Source of the DNA: VGKP01 sp964578345
GTDB taxonomy: Archaea; Nanobdellota; Nanobdellia; Pacearchaeales; GW2011-AR1
Direction of reading: 5' to 3'
Length of the DNA: 16,089 nt
Assembly: GCA_964578345.1 (NCBI GenBank)
Contig: CAZOCP010000015.1
Span: forward strand, 1-16,089
Every line of letters starts with the position of its first letter. Position 1 is the stretch's first letter. A model generated the notes under the pieces. The model was not told the origin of the DNA, made no database searches, and saw nothing but the letters and a program-made list of their open reading frames with translations. A program made the position numbers and the translations under genes. Shown one piece after another: positions 1-5,369 of the stretch.

Positions 1-3
1 AAC

Positions 4-29
4 AATGAGATAGGTTAACCTATCTCATT
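4..29. terminator. Perfect 26-bp palindrome after the thermosome gene
   Basis: Positions 4-16 (AATGAGATAGGTT) are exactly reverse-complementary to 17-29, followed on the plus strand by TTTTATTTG and bounded on the other side by a few A residues. It lies 26 bp beyond the thermosome stop codon. The symmetry with T-rich flanks suits a bidirectional terminator or 3'-end hairpin. A dimeric regulator site for whatever lies to the left is an alternative. Confidence 0.5.
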
Positions 30-55
30 TTATTTGCTGTTTCGGAGATACTGGA

Positions 56-1657
56 TTAATCCAAATCTTTATAAGCAGAATTATTTCCCCCTCTTTGTAC
101 GGAATCTTTACTCATTAATACATCATCAATTCTTAAAATAATTGTTGCAACTTCAGCAGCAGAGATTATCGCCTGGGTTTTTACTTTTAGAGGCTCAACA
201 ATGCCTGCTAACAAAGTATCTTCGATGCTATTATTAAAAAGGTTCAATCCATAGTTTTTATAGCCAGCTTCATGCTGTTTTTTCAGCTCTGTAATAACTT
301 CTATAGGATCTAATCCTGCGTTTTCTGCTAAAGTTTCAGGTATTGCTTCAAGAGAATTCGCAAAGGAATCAATTGCGAGCTGCTCTCTGCCTCCGACTGT
401 TTTAGAAAAAGACCTTAATTGTTTTGCAACTTCAATTTCGACTGCTCCGCCTCCCGCAACAATTTTCCCGCTTTTTACAGAAGCAATTACATTTCCAAGA
501 CCGTCTTTAATCGCCCTTTCCATCTCATCTAGTCCTTGCTCTGTGCTTCCATGAATAACAAGAGTAACTGCCCTTGGATTCTCGCATCCTCTTATATATG
601 TAATAGAATCTTCACTATTTTTCAATTCTTCAACGACTCTTGCTTTTCCTAAATGCGTTTGATATATGTCTTGAATAGTGGATATAATCTTTCCGGAAGT
701 TGCACGGGCAATTTTCTCCATATCAGACTTACTGACTCTTCTAAATGCGAGGATGCCTTTTTTAGCCAGATAATATTGAACAACATCATCAATGCCTTTC
801 TGGCATATCACAACATTAGCCCCAGAAGAGATAATTCTTTCTGACAGCTCTCTCAGATATGATTCTTCAGCAGCAAGAAAACTTTGCAGTTGATCTGGAG
901 ACGAAACAGAAATCTTTGCCTCGGACTCTGGGTTTTTAATTTCAAGGGAAAAATCAATAATTAAAATCTTTGCATATTCAATTTTCTCTGGCATCTCGAT
1001 ATTTGCCCTTTCTTTGTCAATTGTTATTCCTTCAATTAATTCACTATCTTGAATTCCTCCCCCCTTTACTTTCTGAATTTTTATATCATTAAGAGATATT
1101 TCTTTTCCCTGTGCAACACTATCTACTGCATCAACTATCAGATTAGCAAGTTTTTCTCGATGTCCTTCAGCTCCTTTTCCAGTCATAGCAGTCGCGGCAA
1201 TCTGCTCAAGAATTTTTCTGTCAGCTACAGAATTTGCAAGATTATTTAGTATATCTAGAGACTTCTCAGTTGCAAGTTTATAGCCTTTTACAATTAATGT
1301 CGGGTGAATATTTCTATCGAGCAATTTTTCAGCATGCTCTAACAGTTTTCCAGCAAGCAAAGCAACAGTAGTTGTTCCGTCTCCGACTTCGTTTTCCTGC
1401 GTTTTTGCTATATCAACCATCATTTTCGCAGCAGGATGATCTATCTCCATCTCTTCTAGGATAGTTACTCCGTCATTTGTTACGATAGTATTTCCAGCTC
1501 TGTCTACAAGAAGTTTGTCCATTCCCTTAGGGCCTAAAGTAGTCTTTACAATATCAGCTATGATTCTAGCAGCTAAAATATTATTTTTTTGAGCTTCTCT
1601 TCCTACTGTTCTTGAGATATGTTCAGGGAGCGCAGGAGAAGGATTCTTTTCATTCAT
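56..1657 (-). CDS. thsA: Thermosome subunit (group II chaperonin)
   Basis: ATP-driven cytosolic chaperonin subunit that assembles into a double-ring folding cage; 533 aa against about 540-550 for the family. Seen in the sequence: the N-terminal ATP-binding run TTLGPKGMDKLL followed by VTNDGVTILEEM, the catalytic GDGTTTVALLAG motif, the apical domain in the middle third, and the C-terminal VAGGGAVEIEVAKQL block with LAENAGLDPIEVI. The C terminus is short and lacks the GGM-rich tail seen in some homologues. The ATG at 1657 has a TATA-like TTTTAAAA about 26 bp upstream (near 1683), fitting a leaderless transcript; a weak AAAGGG abuts the start. Monocistronic here. The paralogue letter in the symbol is a guess. 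Confidence 0.97.
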   Translation of the reverse strand: MNEKNPSPALPEHISRTVGREAQKNNILAARIIADIVKTTLGPKGMDKLLVDRAGNTIVTNDGVTILEEMEIDHPAAKMMVDIAKTQENEVGDGTTTVALLAGKLLEHAEKLLDRNIHPTLIVKGYKLATEKSLDILNNLANSVADRKILEQIAATAMTGKGAEGHREKLANLIVDAVDSVAQGKEISLNDIKIQKVKGGGIQDSELIEGITIDKERANIEMPEKIEYAKILIIDFSLEIKNPESEAKISVSSPDQLQSFLAAEESYLRELSERIISSGANVVICQKGIDDVVQYYLAKKGILAFRRVSKSDMEKIARATSGKIISTIQDIYQTHLGKARVVEELKNSEDSITYIRGCENPRAVTLVIHGSTEQGLDEMERAIKDGLGNVIASVKSGKIVAGGGAVEIEVAKQLRSFSKTVGGREQLAIDSFANSLEAIPETLAENAGLDPIEVITELKKQHEAGYKNYGLNLFNNSIEDTLLAGIVEPLKVKTQAIISAAEVATIILRIDDVLMSKDSVQRGGNNSAYKDLD

Positions 1658-1824
1658 CCCTTTGTTGCAAAACGATTTTTTTTAAAATTATGTGTACTCT
1701 GATGCTATAGATAATTAGCACTATTTTTCAGAGTCTATCTCAGAATCTTCTTCATTTTCAGAAAACTTCATATATCCCTAAAGTTATAGGTGACGTTTAC
1801 TTTACAGCTCAATATCAGCATATA

Positions 1825-1860
1825 TTTTTAAATACATAGTCCTTTGTTATAGAAAGGAGG
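1825..1860 (+). promoter_or_regulatory. TATA box and strong Shine-Dalgarno of the 110-aa/PIN unit
   Basis: TTTTTAAATA at 1825-1834 resembles an archaeal TATA box. AAAGGAGG at 1853-1860 is a near-perfect SD, but it sits 13 nt before the ATG at 1874. The nearer ATG at 1861 opens only a three-codon frame (M-V-F-stop). Transcription would start close to the SD itself. Confidence 0.5.
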
Positions 1861-1873
1861 ATGGTATTCTAAA

Positions 1874-2206
1874 ATGGCAGACAAACCAAAACAGATAAGG
1901 GCACTGGATCTTGTAAAGCAAGTCTTTGAGCATATCTACGGAAATCTTACTCTTTTGAGATTTAATGTTGAAAAATTGACGCCTGTAAATGGAGATCCAA
2001 ACAACCCAGATGCAAACAAATGGGAAGTTATTGTTAATTTTTATCAAAATCTACAAGTTCAGCAACCAATTAGATATAAAGTCGATGTAAACTTAATAGA
2101 TAATACCGTCAGTTTTTATTCAATAGATAGCAGTGGATCTCCAAAAGAAGAAGAAAAACAAACTTGGCAAATTGTTAAGAAGGAAGAAAAAAAGGAAGAG
2201 GAATAA
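1874..2206 (+). CDS. Unknown 110-aa protein with a charged C-terminal tail
   Basis: I do not recognise this family. The first 75 residues look like a compact alpha+beta domain: a helix (RALDLVKQVFEHIYGNL), then alternating strands (KWEVIVNFYQ, IRYKVDVNLI, TVSFYSID), a helix-plus-sheet pattern reminiscent of cystatin-like or PepSY-like folds, although that is only pattern reading. Residues 90-110 are a Lys/Glu-rich tail (KEEEKQ, KKEEKKEEE), probably disordered. No signal peptide or membrane segment is visible. It is followed after one base by a PIN-domain gene, so the two are almost certainly cotranscribed. A partner or antidote to that nuclease is a reasonable guess, but none of the usual antitoxin DNA-binding folds is evident. 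Confidence 0.85.
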   Translation: MADKPKQIRALDLVKQVFEHIYGNLTLLRFNVEKLTPVNGDPNNPDANKWEVIVNFYQNLQVQQPIRYKVDVNLIDNTVSFYSIDSSGSPKEEEKQTWQIVKKEEKKEEE

Positions 2207-2207
2207 A

Positions 2208-2768
2208 ATGGTTATTCTCAAGATAAATTATGAACATCAGGATATTGAGAAAGAAGTTTTTCCATTTTTTTCTAATGGTATTTTTTTAGATACGAGTATC
2301 TTAAAAATATACTTCGATGGATTAATTAAAGTTTGCCTTAGAAAAAAACAAGATGGAGAATATACTTCACTAATAAATATCTTAAATTTACTAAAATTAG
2401 ACGATAAATGGTATAAATTTTATATCACTCCACATATACTCACAGAAACTTGCAGACAAATTTACTCTAATTATGATAAAGATAACGATTACAAAGAAAT
2501 AGTTTCTCTTATTTTCCCTATTTTAAAAGATATAAAAGAATGGAAAGAAATAACAAAAGAGAAGATACTTTCCCTTATTAATTTGGAAAAACCAGTTTTA
2601 AAAATGGGTGACTTATCTTTATTTGTATCTATTGATCAATTTGTGAATAGTTATAAGAAAATAGCCATATTAGTTAAAGATAGAGAATTTAATCAAAGAT
2701 ATGAGTTACATCCAAATGTCATGTTAATAGATTTTCAAAAAACTAGTTTGGATTTATTGAGAAGATAA
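2208..2768 (+). CDS. PIN-domain ribonuclease-like protein
   Basis: Predicted metal-dependent RNase of the PIN fold, 186 aa. The acidic quartet expected of the family can be placed: D28 in GIFLDTSIL after the first strand, E80 in TPHILTETCRQ, D135 in KMGDLSLF, and D158 in ILVKDREF. The start chosen is ATG 2208, one base after the TAA of the upstream gene; GGAAGAGG at 2194-2201 serves as SD within the end of that gene. An in-frame ATG at 2133 would add 25 lysine-rich residues that only reflect the other frame of the upstream gene's tail, so it is rejected. PIN proteins act either as VapC-like toxins or as RNA-processing enzymes, and the length exceeds a typical VapC (about 130 aa). The stop codon abuts the stop of the convergent zinc-ribbon ORF. 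Confidence 0.8.
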   Translation: MVILKINYEHQDIEKEVFPFFSNGIFLDTSILKIYFDGLIKVCLRKKQDGEYTSLINILNLLKLDDKWYKFYITPHILTETCRQIYSNYDKDNDYKEIVSLIFPILKDIKEWKEITKEKILSLINLEKPVLKMGDLSLFVSIDQFVNSYKKIAILVKDREFNQRYELHPNVMLIDFQKTSLDLLRR

Positions 2769-2921
2769 TTATTTTTTTCGTTTGCGTGGCTTGTCCCAAT
2801 ATGGGGAATGACAATTCGGACAAGAAGTGGGTTTTTCATTTCCTCTCGGAATCCATTTGTGCTGACATCTTTCACATTGGTAACCTTCAACTTCAGACTT
2901 AAATCCTCTAAAAGATTTTAT
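2769..2921 (-). CDS. Small zinc-ribbon ORF lacking a standard start codon
   Basis: Too short for routine ORF calling but clearly protein-like: about 50 codons ending ...SPYWDKPRKRKK. It has two CxxC knuckles, YQCERCQHKWIPR and TSCPNCHSPYWDKPRK, 15 residues apart, the pattern of a short archaeal zinc-ribbon protein that I recall as common in DPANN-like genomes (function unknown). The reading frame is open back to a stop just beyond 2921 and has no ATG, GTG or TTG before the first cysteine pair. The most upstream codon is ATA (2919-2921), in a context that would read (M/I)KSFRGFKSEVEG. Either the start is a rare AUA, the ATG has been lost by mutation, or there is a sequencing error. It converges with the PIN gene with no base between the two stop codons. 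Confidence 0.6.
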   Translation of the reverse strand: MKSFRGFKSEVEGYQCERCQHKWIPRGNEKPTSCPNCHSPYWDKPRKRKK

Positions 2922-2979
2922 TTAATTTTTTTAAGTCAATTAAGTCCCTTTAATTTTACAATGTAAAAAGATAAAAACA

Positions 2980-3034
2980 TTTATAAACCGCTTTTCCAGA
3001 TTATTTTAGAACCAATGAAGTATCCAACGGAGGT
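2980..3034 (+). promoter_or_regulatory. Promoter and SD of the L7Ae-S28e-L24e operon
   Basis: TTTATAAA at 2980-2987 is a strong TATA box, predicting a start near 3010 and a leader of about 30 nt. GGAGGT at 3029-3034 is the SD, three bases before the ATG at 3038. L7Ae represses its own mRNA through a leader kink-turn in some archaea; I could not draw a convincing kink-turn in this short leader. Confidence 0.65.
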
Positions 3035-3037
3035 CAC

Positions 3038-3343
3038 ATGGACTTCTATCAAATAGTTGAAAAAGCAAAGAAAACAGGAAAAGTAGACAAGGGAGTAAAT
3101 GAAGTTACGAAAGCTATAGAAAGAGGAGTCGCAAAATTAGTTGTATATGCAAAAGATGTCGAGCCTAAAGAGATTACTATTCACCTGCCCATATTATGTA
3201 GAGAAAAGAATGTGCCTTGTGTTGAAGTAGACTCAAAGAAAAAGCTGGGAGTTTCAGTAGGCATTGGCGTCAATACAGCTGCTGTTGCTATTATCGAGGC
3301 CGGAGAGGCCGGCAAGGAAATATCTGAAATAAAAATAAAATAA
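3038..3343 (+). CDS. rpl7ae: 50S ribosomal protein L7Ae
   Basis: Kink-turn RNA-binding protein of the large ribosomal subunit and, in archaea, also a core part of box C/D and H/ACA guide RNPs and RNase P. The RNA-binding signature is present: GKVDKGVNEVTKAIERG (the G-x-N-E-x-T-K core), followed by LVVYAKDVEPKEITIHLPILC and the variable-loop/C-terminal GVSVGIGVNTAAVAII. At 101 aa it is shorter than the usual 117-124 aa; the missing part is at the N terminus, which starts directly at the first helix. First gene of a three-gene ribosomal operon, 9 bp before S28e. Confidence 0.97.
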   Translation: MDFYQIVEKAKKTGKVDKGVNEVTKAIERGVAKLVVYAKDVEPKEITIHLPILCREKNVPCVEVDSKKKLGVSVGIGVNTAAVAIIEAGEAGKEISEIKIK

Positions 3344-3352
3344 GTCTATATT

Positions 3353-3649
3353 ATGGCAAACCAGCGAATTCGAGACAAAACATCTGAAGGAAACACTATC
3401 AAAGTAGAGAAACTAAGTTCTGACGCTCCTGTTAATGGAGTAGTAGATGAAATAATAGGCAGAACAGGCGCGCGCGGAGAAGTTACTCAAGTTATGTGTA
3501 CAATTGTAGATGGTAGAAATAAGGGAAAATCTATGCGCAGGAATGTAAAAGGTCCTGTAAGAATAGGAGATCTTCTTACACTCAGAGAGACAGAGATAGA
3601 GGCCAGGAGGATTCGCGGCTCAAATTACGAGCGAAGGCCAAGCGAATAA
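3353..3649 (+). CDS. rps28e: 30S ribosomal protein S28e
   Basis: Small-subunit OB-fold protein near the mRNA exit/decoding platform. The core is unmistakable: VNGVVDEIIGRTGARGEVTQV, GRNKGKSMRRNVKGPVRIGDL and the terminal LRETEIEARRIRG. The protein is 98 aa, whereas archaeal S28e is usually about 70. It carries an N-terminal extension of roughly 20 residues (MANQRIRDKTSEGNTIKVEK) and about 9 extra residues at the C terminus. No internal ATG exists before the core, so the extension is probably genuine. No clear SD. The TAA overlaps the ATG of L24e by one base (TAATG), so translation is probably coupled. Confidence 0.96.
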   Translation: MANQRIRDKTSEGNTIKVEKLSSDAPVNGVVDEIIGRTGARGEVTQVMCTIVDGRNKGKSMRRNVKGPVRIGDLLTLRETEIEARRIRGSNYERRPSE

Positions 3650-3831
3650 TGGTCAAGTGCACTTTTTGTGGTAAAGAAGAGCATCCATTCAAAGGAGTTC
3701 ATTTGATAAATAACGATGGAACTATCAACTATTTTTGCTCCAGCAAATGCAGAAAAAATTCTCTGAAACTTAAAAGAGATAAACGTAAATATAAATGGAC
3801 ATCATTCTATAAAGCAAGGAATCTAAAATAA
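3649..3831 (+). CDS. rpl24e: 50S ribosomal protein L24e
   Basis: Zinc-ribbon protein of the large subunit, 60 aa, standard family length. Two cysteine pairs bind the metal: CTFCGKE near the N terminus and FCSSKCRKN near residues 30-34; the basic C terminus (KLKRDKRKYKWTSFYKARN) contacts rRNA. The ATG overlaps the S28e stop by one base. In many archaea this gene is followed by nucleoside diphosphate kinase and IF2; here the operon ends and a foreign element begins 22 bp further on. Confidence 0.96.
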   Translation: MVKCTFCGKEEHPFKGVHLINNDGTINYFCSSKCRKNSLKLKRDKRKYKWTSFYKARNLK

Positions 3832-3852
3832 AACAATACTGTGGAATGATTC

Positions 3853-3866
3853 ATCCCCCCGCCCAG
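3853..3866. repeat. Distal attachment-site repeat
   Basis: ATCCCCCCGCCCAG, identical to 5179-5192 at the tRNA-Tyr 3' end; identity stops on both sides (TC before and TGTG after, against CT and AGTC). Flanked by CAATACTG at 3834-3841 and CAATACTGC at 3874-3882, which recur beside the tRNA copy. Confidence 0.75.
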
Positions 3867-3885
3867 TGTGTATCAATACTGCTCT

Positions 3886-4347
3886 CTATTCTAGTCCCTC
3901 ATTCAATTGGGCTTCGCTTTCTCTAAGAAAACTAATTATATAGTTTGCAGTTTCAAAGACATCTTTCTGAACAAGCTGATTGGGTATTCTTAAAGTAACA
4001 TAACCCTTCTTAAACGAATGATAAGTCCTTTTCAAGTCTTTAAGAGCTTGTTTATTACCTTGATGTTGCTTTCCGTCCACTTCAATATTGACTTTATAAT
4101 CTGGAATAGCAATATCTATATGCTTATGACCATCCCACAACTCTAATTTGGCATTAAATCCATTTTTAAGAAGTATCTCATAGAGCTTTTGTGCTTCTGG
4201 CGTAGACTTTTCTTTTCTCTTTTCGTGTTTGTTCTTTAAATTAACATAATCTTCTTGACATTTTCTGCATAAAACCTTTCCATAATTCTTAATTGAATAA
4301 TCATATTCTCTATCAGAAACAAAGCCTTGACACTTTGAGCAACCCAT
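3886..4347 (-). CDS. Zinc-ribbon plus Vsr/DUF559-like endonuclease
   Basis: Predicted PD-(D/E)xK nuclease, 153 aa from the ATG at 4347. An N-terminal zinc ribbon (C3, C6, C27, C30) is followed by a charged linker and, from about residue 48, a domain like the very-short-patch-repair/DUF559 group: E51 in STPEAQKLYE, D78 in HKHIDIAIPDYKVNIEVDGKQH with the E89-x-D91-G core and H95, then a strand ending YVTLRIPN. The frame is open to a TTG at 4362, but TTATAAAG (4368-4375) lies about 25 bp before the ATG at 4347, supporting a leaderless start there. It is the cargo gene of the tRNA-Tyr element. Nicking for repair, DNA invasion or defence are all possible; the substrate is unknown. Confidence 0.82.
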   Translation of the reverse strand: MGCSKCQGFVSDREYDYSIKNYGKVLCRKCQEDYVNLKNKHEKRKEKSTPEAQKLYEILLKNGFNAKLELWDGHKHIDIAIPDYKVNIEVDGKQHQGNKQALKDLKRTYHSFKKGYVTLRIPNQLVQKDVFETANYIISFLRESEAQLNEGLE

Positions 4348-4411
4348 AAAAAACCTACACAAGTAATCTTTATAATTCTTTTCTAAACGTAATAGAACAA
4401 AAACTTTTACA

Positions 4412-5131
4412 TTAGAACTTAGCTTCTATTTTTCTTGCTAATTCTCTCATTAATTCATAATCCTTCCCAAATAAATATTATATTTATCTTTTATAAAAGT
4501 TATGTAATAATTAATGATGCCTTCTTTTTCTGAAGTATGCTTATATGCTATTGAATCGTCCCCTATATTGATATTTCCTAAAGAGCTAACATAATATTTA
4601 TTACCTAATCTATCTGAGTAATATTTCCTAATCCCTCCCGCAAGAATTTTATCATCTTCTTTAACTGCCTCTTTTATTCCATCAAAATAAAAAGAAATAT
4701 TTTCTATAGGGTATGTGTCTATCTTTTGTGTTATTTCAATATTGTTACTTTCTCCAACTTTCCATTTAAGCAAAATTCTAATTCTTAATGCTATTCTAAC
4801 ATCTTTCTTCATATTCATGGAGAAAGGTTTTTTCTTTTCGGAAATTAATTTATCTGTGCTTAAATCTTTGTCATATTTTTCAAGGTCTTTTTTTGTTATC
4901 TTTTCAATAAGTTTATTGAAATAAAGTAGTGGACTTTTGAGTAATGAGATATAATTTAACTTGTGTTCTTTCAGAAATCTGAACTCCCTTATTGACTTTC
5001 CCTCTGCCTAAGTCTTGTAGAAAGATTTTCAAATCTTTTTTTACTTTCTCTGGAATGTTCCATCTATCTGCATAAACAAGCCTAGCTTCTACATCAGAGT
5101 TAGGTTCATGAATATTTATCTTTACCTTCAT
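4412..5131 (-). pseudogene. Remnant of an archaeal tyrosine integrase, frameshifted and without catalytic domain
   Basis: Three reading frames must be joined. The first (ATG 5131 to 4913) reads YADRWNIPEKVKKDLKIFL, then ISERTQVKLYLI, the start of a phage-integrase SAM-like (core-binding) domain. Near 4945-4957 the homology moves to another frame: LLKSPLLYFNKLIEKITKK, DLEKYDKDLSTDKL, MKKDVRIALRIRILLKWKVG, ending around 4708. That second frame, whose first ATG is 4818, continues to 4450 with sequence I do not recognise (ILAGGIRKYYSDRLGNKYY and onward) and no R...H-x-x-R...Y catalytic residues. A third frame then reads FGKDYELMRELARKIEAKF to a stop at 4412. So the 5' part is an integrase fragment and the 3' part may be the tail of another gene joined by deletion. 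Confidence 0.65.
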
Positions 5132-5140
5132 GAAAATGAT

Positions 5141-5176
5141 AGCAATACTGCCTTTATAAATTTGAGCAGTATTGCT
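5141..5176. promoter_or_regulatory. 11-bp inverted repeat around the integrase TATA box
   Basis: AGCAATACTGC (5141-5151) and GCAGTATTGCT (5166-5176) are exact reverse complements separated by 14 bp. The spacer holds TTTATAAAG (minus strand, near 5152-5160), a TATA box about 25 bp before the integrase ATG at 5131. The repeat could be an operator, integrase arm-type sites, or a hairpin ending tRNA-Tyr transcription, since it begins four bases past the tRNA 3' end. The same half-site occurs at the other end of the element (3834-3841, 3874-3882). Confidence 0.55.
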
Positions 5177-5178
5177 CT

Positions 5179-5192
5179 ATCCCCCCGCCCAG
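5179..5192. repeat. Proximal attachment-site repeat inside tRNA-Tyr
   Basis: ATCCCCCCGCCCAG, identical to 3853-3866. On the minus strand it covers tRNA-Tyr from the 3' half of the T stem through the discriminator base A73, plus one base outside, so insertion would leave the tRNA gene intact. Confidence 0.75.
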
Positions 5193-5330
5193 AGTCGAAC
5201 TGGGGTTTTCCGGGTTCTGCCGTATTCTCGCGAATACAGTCTGCTCACGTTTCATCTTATTTCCTATATGGAAAATCTACGTTAGCTTAATAGCTACAGC
5301 CAGACGCTCTAACCGTTGAGCTACGAGGGG
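5180..5330 (-). tRNA. trnY: tRNA-Tyr (GTA anticodon) with a 79-nt intron
   Basis: Exon 1 is 5330-5294: acceptor CCCCTCG, T8 A9, D arm GCTC-AACGGTTA-GAGC, anticodon stem TCTGG and loop CTGTAG. Exon 2 is 5214-5180: C38, CCGGA, four-base variable loop AAAC, T arm CCCAG-TTCGACT-CTGGG, acceptor CGGGGGG and A73. All seven acceptor pairs form (one T-G wobble). C1-G72 with A73 is the archaeal Tyr identity. The intron (5293-5215) sits after position 37. CTGT (32-35) pairs with intron GCAG, leaving three-base bulges AG/c and aa/C, a good bulge-helix-bulge for the splicing endonuclease. The intron also contains GTATTC-GCGA-GAATAC, a GNRA-capped hairpin. TTTAAATA at 5354-5361 is the promoter, 27 bp upstream. 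Confidence 0.95.
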
Positions 5331-5369
5331 GCATATTTGCAAAAGAAAAATGATATTTAAACGTTTTCT

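Larger units (their letters stand above)
3853..5192. mobile_element. Decayed integrated element at the 3' end of tRNA-Tyr
   Basis: The 14-mer ATCCCCCCGCCCAG occurs at 3853-3866 and 5179-5192. The right copy is the 3' end of the tRNA-Tyr gene (acceptor strand, part of the T stem, discriminator and one base beyond), the usual target of archaeal tyrosine integrases. The left copy has no tRNA around it. In a genome this AT-rich, chance recurrence of a 12-of-14 G+C string is very unlikely. Between the copies lie a Vsr/DUF559-like endonuclease gene and a broken integrase whose start is 48 bp from the tRNA, the expected gene order. Size 1,340 bp. With no working integrase it is now immobile, or depends on an enzyme encoded elsewhere. 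Confidence 0.72.

Noticed and set aside
1721..1771. 16-codon acidic ORF on the minus strand upstream of the thermosome (MKFSENEEDSEIDSEK)
   Set aside because: Too short to support without conservation data, and no clear promoter spacing.
2133..2207. Longer start for the PIN protein giving a Lys/Arg-rich N terminus
   Set aside because: This stretch is the other frame of the 110-aa gene's Lys/Glu tail; ATG 2208 has an SD and the right spacing.
3006..3037. Kink-turn in the L7Ae leader for autoregulation
   Set aside because: GA/AG tandem pairs flanked by two stems could not be drawn convincingly in about 30 nt.
4348..4362. TTG start for the Vsr-like nuclease
   Set aside because: The ATG at 4347 fits the TATA box at 4368-4375 and begins just before the zinc ribbon.
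5108..5290. Plus-strand 60-codon frame across tRNA-Tyr
   Set aside because: It is antisense to a well-formed tRNA gene and shows no protein features.
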